The notes beneath the pieces are model-generated. The model made no database searches. It was not told where the DNA came from and worked only from the letters and a program-made list of their open reading frames with translations. The position numbers were made by a program, and so were the translations under genes. Below are positions 34,219 through 42,496 of a DNA stretch of 64,000 bases, piece after piece. The stretch lies in the NCBI GenBank assembly GCA_035527975.1, contig DATKZM010000127.1, forward strand, positions 30,004-94,003, written 5' to 3'. The stretch is from DATKZM01 sp035527975 (GTDB lineage: Bacteria > Pseudomonadota > Alphaproteobacteria > JAPULJ01). The number at the start of each line of letters is the position of its first letter. Within the stretch, counting starts at the first letter, position 1.

Positions 34219-34976
34219 CAGGCGGCCTCGTCCTCACCGAGATAGGCGGTCCGCACTTCCTTGTTGAGGCGGATTTCTTCAGGCGTTCCTGTGGCGATCG
34301 CCTTGCCGTAAACCAGTACGGTGATGCGGTCAGCCAGCCGGAACACGGCGTCCATGTCATGTTCGATCAACAGCATGGTGTATTTGCCCTTGAGGCTCAC
34401 CAGGAAGCGGGTCATCTGCTCGCTGTCTTCGGCTCCCATGCCCGCCATCGGTTCATCGAGCAGAAGCAGCTTGGGGTTGGTGGCCAGAGCCATGGCAATC
34501 TCGAGTTGGCGCTGTTCACCGTGTGCGAGGTTGCCAGAGATAACATCGCTGCGTGCTTCCAGGCCGACCAGTTGCAGGGCGGCGCGCGCGGGATCCAGCA
34601 GGCGTGGATCGTTGCGCGCAGAGCGCCAAAAGCGAAAGCTGTGTCCGCTATGGGCTTGGATCGCCATCGCCACGTTGTCGATCACGCTGAAGTCGCGGAA
34701 GATGCTGGTGATCTGGAAAGATCGCGCCAGACCGAGCTTGGACCGCTTTGGCGCCGGCAAGGAGGTCACGTCGTGGCCGTCGAATATCACCTTGCCGCCA
34801 TCGGGCTTCAGCATACCGGAAAGCTGGGCGACGAGCGTCGTTTTCCCGGCCCCGTTGGGGCCGATGACGGCATGGATCTCGCCGGGCACCACATCGAGCG
34901 ACAGATTGTCGGTCGCAACAATGCCGCCGAAATGCTTGTTCAGCATCTGCACCGAAAGAAGTGGCTCGGCTGTCAT
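34218..34976 (-). CDS. livG: Liv/HAAT-family ABC importer ATPase (LivG-like)
   Basis: A 252-residue ABC ATPase. Walker A GPNGAGKTTLVAQLSG, LivG-type insertion after LGLARSFQITSIFRDFSVID, signature region NLAHGEQRQLEIAMALATNP (with AHG in place of SGG, common in LivG) and Walker B LLLLDEPMAGM. It ends NKEVRTAYLGEDEAA. It is the first of the livG-livF pair and lies 138 bp downstream of a MarR gene on the same strand, so it may be part of the LLM-RidA-MarR operon or have its own promoter. Confidence 0.93.
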   Translation of the reverse strand: MTAEPLLSVQMLNKHFGGIVATDNLSLDVVPGEIHAVIGPNGAGKTTLVAQLSGMLKPDGGKVIFDGHDVTSLPAPKRSKLGLARSFQITSIFRDFSVIDNVAMAIQAHSGHSFRFWRSARNDPRLLDPARAALQLVGLEARSDVISGNLAHGEQRQLEIAMALATNPKLLLLDEPMAGMGAEDSEQMTRFLVSLKGKYTMLLIEHDMDAVFRLADRITVLVYGKAIATGTPEEIRLNKEVRTAYLGEDEAA

Positions 34977-35114
34977 TCCGCAGATAGCTCCTTGGCGTGT
35001 CGCTTTGTCAAAATCGCGCCGGTTTCTTGTGCCCGGCGGGCCGCGTTATACCCCATCGGACCGGGCAAACCTAGCGTCCGCGGCGCCACCGACGAGCCCA
35101 AACCCGCATCACAT

Positions 35115-35597
35115 TCACGAGGCGAGCCGTTTGCTTCCGCGCGGCGCCGCTTCCAGGCGGGCCATATTCTCGAACAGACGCCCCAGCATGCTTTTCAGCA
35201 TCCGCGCCTCGTCCTCGGTAAAACCATCGAGCGCGGTCGCCTCATAACGCAGGGCTTCCGGAATAAGCTTTTCGGTCAATGCCCGCCCGGCATCCGTCAA
35301 ATGGATGGCTACGGTGCGCGCATCGCTGCCAACCGCCTGGAGAGCAGGGCGGCGGCGTTCAACCAGCCCACGGCGCTGCATCGTGCCAAGCATTCGCGAT
35401 AAGGTCGAAACCTCGGCCGTGGTCATGCGGGCAAGTTCGCCCACGAACTGGCCGTCGCGGTGGTGGAGCGCCGCCAGCACCCGCCACATCGACAGGGTGA
35501 GCCCGTGCTCTACCTTCAGCGTTTCGCTGAAGCTGCCGGCGATGCGCGAGCCCGCGCGGTTGAGCAGGTAGGGAAGATAGACCGATAGATCGAACAT
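35115..35597 (-). CDS. MarR-family transcriptional regulator, copy 2
   Basis: A 160-residue MarR protein: YLPYLLNRAGSRIAGSFSET, LTLSMWRVLAALHHRDGQFV, GELARMTTAEVSTLSRMLGT, MQRRGLVERRRPALQAVGSD, ARTVAIHLTDAGRALTEKL. It is the third gene of a run LLM oxidoreductase - RidA - MarR, 35 bp after RidA, and precedes livG. The palindrome ATTTG-N6-CAAAT in front of the LLM gene is a good candidate site for it, which would make the operon autoregulated. Ligand unknown; MarR regulators in such positions commonly sense the pathway substrate. Confidence 0.9.
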   Translation of the reverse strand: MFDLSVYLPYLLNRAGSRIAGSFSETLKVEHGLTLSMWRVLAALHHRDGQFVGELARMTTAEVSTLSRMLGTMQRRGLVERRRPALQAVGSDARTVAIHLTDAGRALTEKLIPEALRYEATALDGFTEDEARMLKSMLGRLFENMARLEAAPRGSKRLAS

Positions 35598-35632
35598 GCC
35601 CGCTCCGTATTCAAGATTGCGACGCCCGCCGC

Positions 35633-36103
35633 TCAGTCGACCTCGAAGATACCCTCGACTTCGATCACCACGTTGAACGGCATTACGGCGACCCCCACCG
35701 CGGTGCGCGCGTGGCGGCCGGCATCGCCGAATACTTCGATCATGAGATCGGAGGCGCCGTTCAGCGCCGGTGTGATGTCATGGAAATCCGGCAACGCGTT
35801 TATGTAGCCGTTCAGCTTGACCACGCGCCGCACCCGGTCGAGATCCCCGTCGAGCGCGGCCTTGGCTTGGGCCAGCATGTTGAGCGCAGAAAGCCGCGCC
35901 GCCTCCTGGACCTGGACGAGGTCGAACTCCTGGCCAGCCTTGCCGATGAACCGCCGCTCGCCATTCCATTGCGGGATCATGCCGGAGATATAGAGCTGGC
36001 CGCGCGACAGCGCCGTGCCTTCTATATGCCCGACCTTGGGGGGCATCGCGCGCGGCAGCTCGATGTGCTTTTCAGCAAGCACGGCGTCGATGCGGCCCGC
36101 CAT
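35633..36103 (-). CDS. RidA-family (YjgF/Rid) protein, copy 2
   Basis: A 156-residue Rid-family protein of the longer subgroup, starting MAGRIDAVLAEKHIELPRAM. Landmarks: QLYISGMIPQWNGERRFIGK, QEAARLSALNMLAQAKAALD, GDLDRVRRVVKLNGYINALP and HARTAVGVAVMPFNVVIEVE. It is more distant from RidA proper than copy 1 and lacks its clear substrate arginine in the same context, although HARTAVG carries an arginine. The gene starts 28 bp after the LLM oxidoreductase stop and ends 35 bp before MarR. Two Rid proteins in one catabolic region support unstable enamine/imine intermediates, hence nitrogen-containing substrates; this is inference. Confidence 0.8.
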   Translation of the reverse strand: MAGRIDAVLAEKHIELPRAMPPKVGHIEGTALSRGQLYISGMIPQWNGERRFIGKAGQEFDLVQVQEAARLSALNMLAQAKAALDGDLDRVRRVVKLNGYINALPDFHDITPALNGASDLMIEVFGDAGRHARTAVGVAVMPFNVVIEVEGIFEVD

Positions 36104-36131
36104 CAAAGGGCATCCATGGTGATTGCGGCGC

Positions 36132-37208
36132 CTATTCGGCCACGATCGGGCGATGCTGACCGTCGAAGTGCGGCGCCACCTCATCCATGAACCGGTGCAT
36201 CTGCTCCTTGACCATCTCATGCGGCTTCATGCCGACATTGAAATAGAGGATGACCTCGGCGATGCCGGTTTCCTCGACCGCCTTTAGCGTGTCGGTGATT
36301 TTCTGCGGAGAGCCCAGCAGGATCGACTTGTCGGTCAGATCCTCGCCCTTCATGTTCTGCATGATGTCGACGATCTTCAGGAAGTATTGCATCGTCGGCG
36401 GCGCTTCTTCCGGCTTCTTGATGAAGGCGGGCAGGCAGCACTCGTTGAAATAGGCGATTTGGCGCGCGCGGCCGTACGCCTCTTGCTCCGGCTTTTCGCC
36501 GATGTAGATGAAGTAGCTGCACATCATGCGGCCCGGCTTGGTGCCGTATTTCTCGCAAGCCTCCTTGTAGGCCACGACCGCCTTGTCGAGACCGCCATAG
36601 GTCATGCCGGCCGCGAAGGGCGCCCAGATGATGTCGAGCCCCTTGCGTGCCGCCATGTCGAGGCTCGTCTTGGAGAAGGAGGCAACGTAGAACGGGATCG
36701 GCTTTTGCACCGGCAGCGGCGTGATCTCCATCTCGGGAATGTCGTGGAACTCGCTCTTGTGCGACCACGGCCCGCCCGTGTTCCAGGCCTTGAGGATGAC
36801 GTCCATGGCATCCTCGAAATACTCCGCTGACTTCATGAAATCGGCGCCGAAGGGCGCATATTCCCGCGGGTCATAGCCGCGTCCGCAGGCAAAATCCACG
36901 CGCCCGCCCGACAGCAAATCGAGCGTCGCCCAGGTCTCGGCGACATGCACGGGATGGTGGAGCGGCAGCACCGAGACGGCGGGTGCCATGCGGATGCGTT
37001 TGGTTTCGGACACGATGCTCGCCAGCAACATGTCGGGGCGCGAGTTCACGCCCAGCGAATCGAAATGATGCTCGCCGATCCATGCCGAGTGATACCCCAG
37101 CTTGTCGGCGAGGATCGCCTGTTCGCGGATCTCGGTGATGAATTGGTTGGCCGTACGCGGGTTGTCTTTGTAGTGATTGTCGCTGAGCGTGAAATAACCG
37201 AATTCCAT
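36132..37208 (-). CDS. LLM-class (luciferase-like) flavin-dependent oxidoreductase, copy 1
   Basis: A 358-residue protein of the bacterial luciferase-like superfamily: MEFGYFTLSDNHYKDNPRTA, LGYHSAWIGEHHFDSLGVNS, IRMAPAVSVLPLHHPVHVAE, TWATLDLLSGGRVDFACGRG and VASFSKTSLDMAARKGLDII. Such enzymes use FMNH2 from a separate reductase to oxygenate substrates, or F420 in some groups; the sequence alone does not tell which, but FMN is expected here. It heads the LLM-RidA-MarR run. An inverted repeat ATTTG-N6-CAAAT lies 64-79 bp upstream of its ATG. Confidence 0.9.
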   Translation of the reverse strand: MEFGYFTLSDNHYKDNPRTANQFITEIREQAILADKLGYHSAWIGEHHFDSLGVNSRPDMLLASIVSETKRIRMAPAVSVLPLHHPVHVAETWATLDLLSGGRVDFACGRGYDPREYAPFGADFMKSAEYFEDAMDVILKAWNTGGPWSHKSEFHDIPEMEITPLPVQKPIPFYVASFSKTSLDMAARKGLDIIWAPFAAGMTYGGLDKAVVAYKEACEKYGTKPGRMMCSYFIYIGEKPEQEAYGRARQIAYFNECCLPAFIKKPEEAPPTMQYFLKIVDIMQNMKGEDLTDKSILLGSPQKITDTLKAVEETGIAEVILYFNVGMKPHEMVKEQMHRFMDEVAPHFDGQHRPIVAE

Positions 37209-37271
37209 GGCGGTGGCCTCCCGGGGTGCGTCGATTGCGCCTTTGGCGCATGTTTATATTCGTTAAAAAAT

Positions 37272-37287
37272 ATTTGTAAATGCAAAT
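37272..37287. promoter_or_regulatory. Putative MarR operator upstream of the LLM oxidoreductase
   Basis: ATTTGTAAATGCAAAT has perfect 5-bp arms ATTTG/CAAAT in a locally AT-rich promoter region, 64-79 bp before the LLM start. It suits the MarR protein encoded as third gene of this operon. Confidence 0.5.
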
Positions 37288-37395
37288 AATAAGCGGGTCA
37301 AGACAGATCCACTACGGTCGCGATCCCGGCTTGCCAGGTCCGGGCGAACCGGCGATGGTCCCGCGCAAGTGGCGTAATGAATCTGGAGACAAGCC

Positions 37396-38040
37396 GTGGC
37401 GATCAAGGCCGTTTTGTGGGATTTCGGCGGGGTCCTTACCACCAGCCCGTTCGATGCCTTCAATCGTTACGAGGCCGAGCACGGTTTGCCGAAGGACTTC
37501 ATCCGTTCGGTCAACGCGGCCGATCCCGACACCAATGCCTGGGCGCGGTTTGAACGCAGCGAGATCGGTCTCGGCGAATTTGACAGCGCCTTTGAAACCG
37601 AAAGCGCCGCGCGCGGTCATGCGGTCTCCGGGCGCGACGTGGTGGCGCTGCTGGCGGGCGATGTGCGTCCGGCAATGGTCGAGGCGCTGAAGCGCTGTTG
37701 TGCGCGGCTAAAATGCGCCTGTATCACAAACAATGCGCGCGTCGGGGAGGGGCCGGGCATGACGCTCGATGCGCGCAAATCGGCCGAGGTGGCGGCGATC
37801 ATGACGTTGTTCCACGAGGTCATCGAATCGAGCAAGGTCGGCCGGCGCAAGCCTGACCCCGAGATCTACGAGATTGCCTGCCGGGCGCTTGCGATCGCGC
37901 CGGCCGAGGCCGTTTACCTCGACGATCTCGGCATCAACCTCAAGCCCGCCCGCGCCATGGGCATGATCACGATCAAGGTCACCGACCCCGAGATGGCGCT
38001 GAAGGAGCTGGCGGCGGCGGTGGGGTTTGCGGTGGGGTGA
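37396..38040 (+). CDS. HAD-superfamily hydrolase
   Basis: A 214-residue HAD subfamily IA protein with a GTG start after GGAGAC. Motif I is VLWDFGGVLT: the nucleophile D9 is present but the second acidic residue is Gly (DFG), as in the YihX/soluble-epoxide-hydrolase N-domain subgroup. Motif II is CITNNA, motif III KVGRRKPDPEIYEIACRAL and motif IV VYLDDLGINLKPARAMGM. The cap is the small helical type. It is probably a phosphatase of unknown substrate. It is divergent from the LLM operon and stands alone; a repeat region follows. Confidence 0.87.
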   Translation: MAIKAVLWDFGGVLTTSPFDAFNRYEAEHGLPKDFIRSVNAADPDTNAWARFERSEIGLGEFDSAFETESAARGHAVSGRDVVALLAGDVRPAMVEALKRCCARLKCACITNNARVGEGPGMTLDARKSAEVAAIMTLFHEVIESSKVGRRKPDPEIYEIACRALAIAPAEAVYLDDLGINLKPARAMGMITIKVTDPEMALKELAAAVGFAVG

Positions 38041-38069
38041 TTGGCCGGCGGCCATGCAGGCGGCCATCT

Positions 38070-38222
38070 TTCGAGGCTCGCCTTCATCCTGAGGAGCCGC
38101 CGCAAGGCGGCGTCTCGAAAGGCGCTCGCACCTCAGGATGAGCATCGAAGTTCTTGAAACAATGCGCCATTGCTCATTCTGAGGCGCGCAGCCGCAAAAG
38201 CGGCGGAGCTTCGAAGGATGCC
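38070..38222. repeat. Two copies of an intergenic palindromic repeat
   Basis: Copy one (38083-38142) has outer arms CATCCTGAGG/CCTCAGGATG and inner GCCGC/GCGGC stems with GTCTCGAAAGG between. Copy two (38173-38222) begins TCATTCTGAGGCGCGCAGCC and ends CTTCGAAGGATG. Both match the family of CATCCTGAGG...TCGAAGGATG repeats widespread between genes in alphaproteobacteria. They fill 38041-38242, which has no gene. Confidence 0.65.
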
Positions 38223-38242
38223 ATTGGGCAAATTTCGCGCCC

Positions 38243-38485
38243 TTACGAAAACGCCTTGAACGTGATCAGCGTGAAGGTGTCCTTGATGCCGGGGAGTTTC
38301 TGGATCTTCTCGGCGATGAAATGACCGATATCGGCGTCGGATGCGAGCGCACATTTCATCAGCAGATCGAACTGGCCGGATATCGAATGAACCTCGGATA
38401 CCTGTTCGATTTCATCAACGGCTTGGGCGGCGACATTGTACGTCTCGCCAAGCTCGCATTTCACCATGACGAAAATTGTCTGCAC
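38243..38485 (-). CDS. Stand-alone Lrp/AsnC ligand-binding domain protein
   Basis: An 80-residue protein consisting only of the RAM/Lrp ligand-binding domain: VQTIFVMVKCELGETYNVAA, EIEQVSEVHSISGQFDLLMK, DIGHFIAEKIQKLPGIKDTF. The HTH found in Lrp/AsnC is absent. A GTG start at 38485, preceded by GGGGG, is used because the domain begins there; the in-frame sequence upstream is not conserved-looking. Such short proteins form ring-shaped multimers that bind amino acids and can modulate full-length Lrp proteins. No amino-acid gene is adjacent. Confidence 0.82.
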   Translation of the reverse strand: MQTIFVMVKCELGETYNVAAQAVDEIEQVSEVHSISGQFDLLMKCALASDADIGHFIAEKIQKLPGIKDTFTLITFKAFS

Positions 38486-38574
38486 CCGGAACCCCCGTTC
38501 ACGTCGCGATGCCGCCCGCCGCTGGATTAGATCACTTTGCGCGGCCTTGCGACAACCACCCATGAAACCGGGCG

Positions 38575-40119
38575 TCAGCTATCGACCCGGACCGGTTTGT
38601 TCAGAAAAGCGGGGACATGATCGCCCATGCCGGGGCCGGAGTGATCGGTGACGGGTTCGGGCTTACGCTCGCGGCGGCGTTCTTTTTCGATCCGCGCCTT
38701 GTCGTCGTTGCGTTTTCCGCCACGCTTACGGGCGGTGTCACCGTTGGCCGCGCCGGTCGGCTCGGCGATCTCGCGGGCCGGCCTTGGCTCGCGCATATGC
38801 GGCTGCGGGGGCGGGCTATCATCGGTCCGCACGGTGTCGCGCCTGCGATCACCGCTTTCATTGCCACTGGCGCCGTTGCCGCCTGCGCTTCGCTCGCGCC
38901 GCGGTGGTCCAGACCGGCCGCCGCGGCCTCGCGCCGGTGCCCCGCGACCACGTCCGCGTCGTGGGCGATCGTCGTCGGACAGCTCCTGGCGCTCGATGCC
39001 TTCGATCTCCATTGGCGGTATGTCGCGGCCGATCAGCTTGATGATCGCGCCGATGAACTTGCCGTCCTCGGGAAAGGCGATGGTGAAGGCGCGCCCGTTG
39101 CGCCCGGCCCGTCCGGTGCGGCCGATCCGGTGGACATAGTCCTCGGCATTGTAGGGAACGTCGAAGTTGAAGACGTGGGAAAGCTCGCGAACGTCCAGCC
39201 CACGCGCCGCCACGTCGCTGGCCACGAGATAGGTGATCTCGCCGTCGCGGAATCGTTGCAGGGTCTCGGTGCGGCTCGACTGGGCCATGTCGCCATGCAG
39301 CGCAGCGGCGTTGAAACCGTGCTGGGCGAGCGACTTGTAGAGGATGTCCACGTCGCGCTTGCGGTTGCAGAAGATAAGCGCGTTGTTTACGTCCTCGCTG
39401 ACCAACAGCTTGCGCAAGGCTTCGCGCTTCTGCCGATCCTCCGATGGAACGACAACCAGGAAATCGTCGACCGTCTCCGCCATCGTCGCAGGCGGCGAAA
39501 CTGAAATTTCCTTGGGGTTCATGAGGAAGGCGTCGGCCAAGCGGCGGATTTCCGGCGGCATGGTCGCGGAGAAGAACAAGGTCTGGCGGATCTTCGGCAG
39601 CAGCGAGACGATTTTCTCGACATCGGGAATGAAGCCCATGTCGAGCATCCGGTCGGCCTCGTCGATCACCAGGATCTTCACGTCCGACAGCAGGATCTTG
39701 CCGCGCTCGAAGAGGTCGAGCAACCGGCCCGGCGTGGCGATCAGCACGTCGACGCCGCGGTTGAGCAGGCGTTCCTGGTCGGTGAAGCTCTCGCCGCCGA
39801 TCAATAGAGCCTTGGTCAGCTTGTGATTGGCGCCGTAGGTCTCGAAGTTCTTGCCGACCTGATCGGCCAACTCACGCGTCGGCTCGACGATCAGCGAGCG
39901 CGGCATCCGCGCCCTGGCCCGGCCTTCGGCCAGGATGTCGATCATCGGTAGCACGAAGCCCGCGGTCTTGCCGGTGCCCGTCTGGGCGCAGCCAAGCACG
40001 TCGCGGCCCATGAGGACCACCGGTATCGCCTGGCTTTGGATCGGAGTGGGTTCGTCGTAACCGGCATCGGCGACGGCCTTTAGAACGCCGTCGCTGAGGC
40101 CAAGGGTTTCAAATGTCAT
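38575..40119 (-). CDS. DEAD-box RNA helicase (RhlE-like)
   Basis: A 514-residue helicase. All core motifs are visible: Q motif YDEPTPIQSQAIP, I AQTGTGKT, Ia PTRELADQ, Ib TPGRLLD, II DEAD (VIDEADRML), III SAT, and in the second lobe VATDV-like YLVASDVAARGLDV and VI HRIGRTGRAGR. After about residue 375 a disordered Arg/Gly- and charge-rich tail (RPRRGRGRGAPARGRGGRSG) takes over, typical of alphaproteobacterial RhlE/CsdA-like helicases that act in RNA decay or ribosome assembly, often in the cold. Monocistronic. Confidence 0.93.
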   Translation of the reverse strand: MTFETLGLSDGVLKAVADAGYDEPTPIQSQAIPVVLMGRDVLGCAQTGTGKTAGFVLPMIDILAEGRARARMPRSLIVEPTRELADQVGKNFETYGANHKLTKALLIGGESFTDQERLLNRGVDVLIATPGRLLDLFERGKILLSDVKILVIDEADRMLDMGFIPDVEKIVSLLPKIRQTLFFSATMPPEIRRLADAFLMNPKEISVSPPATMAETVDDFLVVVPSEDRQKREALRKLLVSEDVNNALIFCNRKRDVDILYKSLAQHGFNAAALHGDMAQSSRTETLQRFRDGEITYLVASDVAARGLDVRELSHVFNFDVPYNAEDYVHRIGRTGRAGRNGRAFTIAFPEDGKFIGAIIKLIGRDIPPMEIEGIERQELSDDDRPRRGRGRGAPARGRGGRSGPPRRERSAGGNGASGNESGDRRRDTVRTDDSPPPQPHMREPRPAREIAEPTGAANGDTARKRGGKRNDDKARIEKERRRERKPEPVTDHSGPGMGDHVPAFLNKPVRVDS

Positions 40120-40377
40120 GCGGTTCCGTTCAGGATGTAAATCCCGTCAATAATGGCAAGTATCGTATGCCGTAGCGTCTGATGCCCTATAAATTGGCCG
40201 TTCCGCCCAAAAATCAACATATTTCATTGCGTGTGCGGCAGATCGGCGCGTCTCGCGCAACGGGGCCGGAACGGGCCTGTTCGTGGATATTCTCTAATAG
40301 GTCGGGTGTACGCCGGATAGCGCCGTTGGTTTCCCTCAGGTAGGGTCGCCCGATGGCGAGGCTGATTGGGGGATAGA

Positions 40378-40920
40378 ATGCTTCTGGATGTCGAAAAATC
40401 GGTGCTGTGCGTCATCGACGTGCAAAAGCGCCTGGCGCCCGCCATGGCCGATCCCGATCGGGTAATCGCGAACAGCGCGCTCCTGATGACCGCGGCGGCT
40501 CGCCTTGATGTCCCGGTGCTGATATCCGAGCAGTATCCCAAGGGCCTCGGGCCGACGGTCGACGCTCTCACGAAGATCGCGCCCGAAGGCTCGATTTACC
40601 CCAAGATCCACTTCTCGTGCACTGACGATCCCGATTATCGCGCCCGGCTTGATGCGCTCGGCCGCACCCAGGCGGTGCTGACCGGCATGGAAGCCCATGT
40701 CTGCGTCCTTCAAACGGCGATAGGCGCACGCAATGCAGGATACCAGGTCGCCGTCGTGGCCGATGCGGTAACCTCGCGCGATCCCGCCAACAAGGCCGCG
40801 GCGCTTGATCGGATGGCTGCGAACGGGATTGAGATTGCGACGAGCGAAATGATCGTCTTCGAGTGGCTGAAGGCGGCGGGGAGCGAAGCGTTCCGCGAGC
40901 TTTCGAAGTTGATCAAATGA
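40378..40920 (+). CDS. Isochorismatase-family cysteine hydrolase
   Basis: A 180-residue hydrolase starting MLLDVEKSVLCVIDVQKRLA after GGGGGATA. The catalytic triad of the family can be placed: D14 in CVIDVQ, K76 in YPKIHFSC and C109 in GMEAHVCVLQT. The family includes isochorismatase, nicotinamidase and ureidoacrylate or N-carbamoyl amide hydrolases; the short, simple form here resembles YcaC-like members of unknown substrate. The alpha/beta hydrolase gene follows after 37 bp on the same strand. A link to the catabolic island is possible but not shown. Confidence 0.85.
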   Translation: MLLDVEKSVLCVIDVQKRLAPAMADPDRVIANSALLMTAAARLDVPVLISEQYPKGLGPTVDALTKIAPEGSIYPKIHFSCTDDPDYRARLDALGRTQAVLTGMEAHVCVLQTAIGARNAGYQVAVVADAVTSRDPANKAAALDRMAANGIEIATSEMIVFEWLKAAGSEAFRELSKLIK

Positions 40921-40957
40921 GTGGGGCCCGTCCGGCATCCTGCGGTTGGGTGGTCAT

Positions 40958-41659
40958 GTGAGCACGTTGCCAACTCTCATCCTGGCGCCCGGCCTGCTGT
41001 GCGACAAGGCGTTGTGGCGCCACCAGAGTGCCCATCTTGGCGATATTGCCAACGTTATGGTGGCGGACTTCACAAGCCAGGAGACGATGGCCGACATGGC
41101 CGCCGCCGTCCTCGCCATGACGCCAGGCAAGTTCGCGCTGGCCGGGCTTTCGATGGGCGGCTATGTCGCCCAGGAGGTGATGCGCCAGGCCCCGGACCGG
41201 GTCGAACGCCTGGCGCTTCTCGATACATCCGCCCGCGCCGATACGCCCGAACAATCGTCCCGCCGCCGCGGCATGATCGAGCTCGCCGAGAAGGGCGATT
41301 TCAAGGGCGTGACCAGGCGGATCCTGTCGCTCTTTCTTGCCCAAGGGCGGCTCGACGACGAAGCCCTGGTCGAAGATGTCATGGCAATGTCGAAAAGCAT
41401 CGGAAAGGACGCTTTCCTGCGCCAACAGGGTGCGATCATGGGCCGCGCCGAGGGCCGGGCGGATCTGGCCAAAATCATCGCGCCGACCCTCGTCATCTGC
41501 GGGCGGGAAGACATCCTGACGCCGCTTGCGCTCAGCGAGGAGATCGCCGCCGGCATTCCCGGCGCGGCCCTCGTCGCTATCGAGGCGTGTGGCCATCTTT
41601 CGACGATGGAACGGCCCGAGGCGGTGACAGCGCTGCTACGCTATTGGTTGCAACGGTAA
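40958..41659 (+). CDS. Alpha/beta-fold hydrolase
   Basis: A 233-residue hydrolase with a nucleophile elbow LAGLSMGGYVAQEV, the acid in ICGREDILTPLALS and the catalytic histidine in EACGHLSTMERPE. It begins LPTLILAPGLLCDKALWRHQ, in the style of small esterase or enol-lactonase-like enzymes. GTG at 40958 is taken as start; a TTG four codons upstream is an alternative. It follows the isochorismatase-family gene by 37 bp, probably in one operon. No specific substrate can be named. Confidence 0.85.
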   Translation: MSTLPTLILAPGLLCDKALWRHQSAHLGDIANVMVADFTSQETMADMAAAVLAMTPGKFALAGLSMGGYVAQEVMRQAPDRVERLALLDTSARADTPEQSSRRRGMIELAEKGDFKGVTRRILSLFLAQGRLDDEALVEDVMAMSKSIGKDAFLRQQGAIMGRAEGRADLAKIIAPTLVICGREDILTPLALSEEIAAGIPGAALVAIEACGHLSTMERPEAVTALLRYWLQR

Positions 41660-41672
41660 GGCGGGGCCTGGA

Positions 41673-42083
41673 TCAGCTGCCGCGCGGATAGATGAAGAAC
41701 TGCCAGATATCACCCGTACGCACGTTGACGCCGGACCATTGGCGCTTCGAATATCCGCCATGGCTCAGCCGATAACAATTGCGGCCGGCATATTCGAGCC
41801 CGCTGCCCTCGAAACACAGCGCGCCGCCCTCAAGCGACCAGCGGCCGCGCACGGCACCCGTACGACGTTCTTCGCTGCCACGCGCCACCGGCCGCGTGGT
41901 CTCGTAAACACCCGTGAAGCTGCCGTCGGGTGCAAGGCGAAGGACTTCGTAGCGCTGAATGCCGCCGAACTCGACATTACGGCGAATTTCGCTGCCAGCC
42001 AGCAGGTCGCTCGGCGGCGCCGCGGCATTGGCCGTCGTGACGGCGAGACTTGTTATCGCCACGGCAAACAGGATCTTTTTCAT
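41673..42083 (-). CDS. Exported hypothetical protein
   Basis: A 136-residue protein with a signal peptide MKKILFAVAITSLAVTTANA. The mature part, VEFGGIQRYEVLRLAPDGSF, TGVYETTRPVARGSEERRTG, VRGRWSLEGGALCFEGSGLE, GRNCYRLSH, looks like a small lipocalin-like or DUF-type beta sheet domain with two cysteines that may pair. I do not recognise the family. The ATG at 42083 is chosen for the signal peptide; the frame extends 53 codons upstream without leader character. Convergent with the alpha/beta hydrolase gene. Confidence 0.75.
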   Translation of the reverse strand: MKKILFAVAITSLAVTTANAAAPPSDLLAGSEIRRNVEFGGIQRYEVLRLAPDGSFTGVYETTRPVARGSEERRTGAVRGRWSLEGGALCFEGSGLEYAGRNCYRLSHGGYSKRQWSGVNVRTGDIWQFFIYPRGS

Positions 42084-42496
42084 GGTCGACTGTCTCCTAA
42101 CGCGCCGTCCGGCAGAGTTCGGACGAGACGGCTCTCGCTCGCATACGCGTCTTGCATCCAAATGTGAGGCTGAGATGGGCGTGCAAATTCGCGCCGTCGA
42201 ATCACGATTTAGCGACTGCGGCGAGCTGAAGGTTCCGGCCAACCACTGGGTGTTCGCCGCGGTCGCCTGTCGCCGCGGTCTTGCGCGGGCTCCACACTAT
42301 TGGATGCGGCAGAATAACGTGGTGGTGCGATCTGTTCACGAGGGGTGCGAGCCTACTGAACGGACAGCCGCCCACAGACCGACATACTGGCCCAATTGAC
42401 GCGGCCTTAGCGTCATTCACCTACTAGTAGAAATACTAGTAGACCAATATGGGGGGACGTCCGGCCGGATTGCGCATTCATAAGTATGCGAGGAGA
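42084..42496. other. Gene-poor intergenic stretch
   Basis: No supported gene. It holds the promoter region of the exported protein at its left end. At 42421-42442 are two copies of a self-complementary motif, CTACTAGTAG and TACTAGTAG, three bases apart, in an otherwise GC-rich setting. The stretch then runs to the stop of the PPOX gene. Nothing else stands out. Confidence 0.5.
42421..42442. promoter_or_regulatory. Tandem CTACTAGTAG palindromes
   Basis: CTACTAGTAG (42421-42430, perfect palindrome) and TACTAGTAG (42434-42442) are separated by AAA. Twin palindromes on one helix face are typical of dimeric regulator sites; the regulated gene is unclear because both flanking genes have their ends, not starts, close by. 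Confidence 0.35.
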
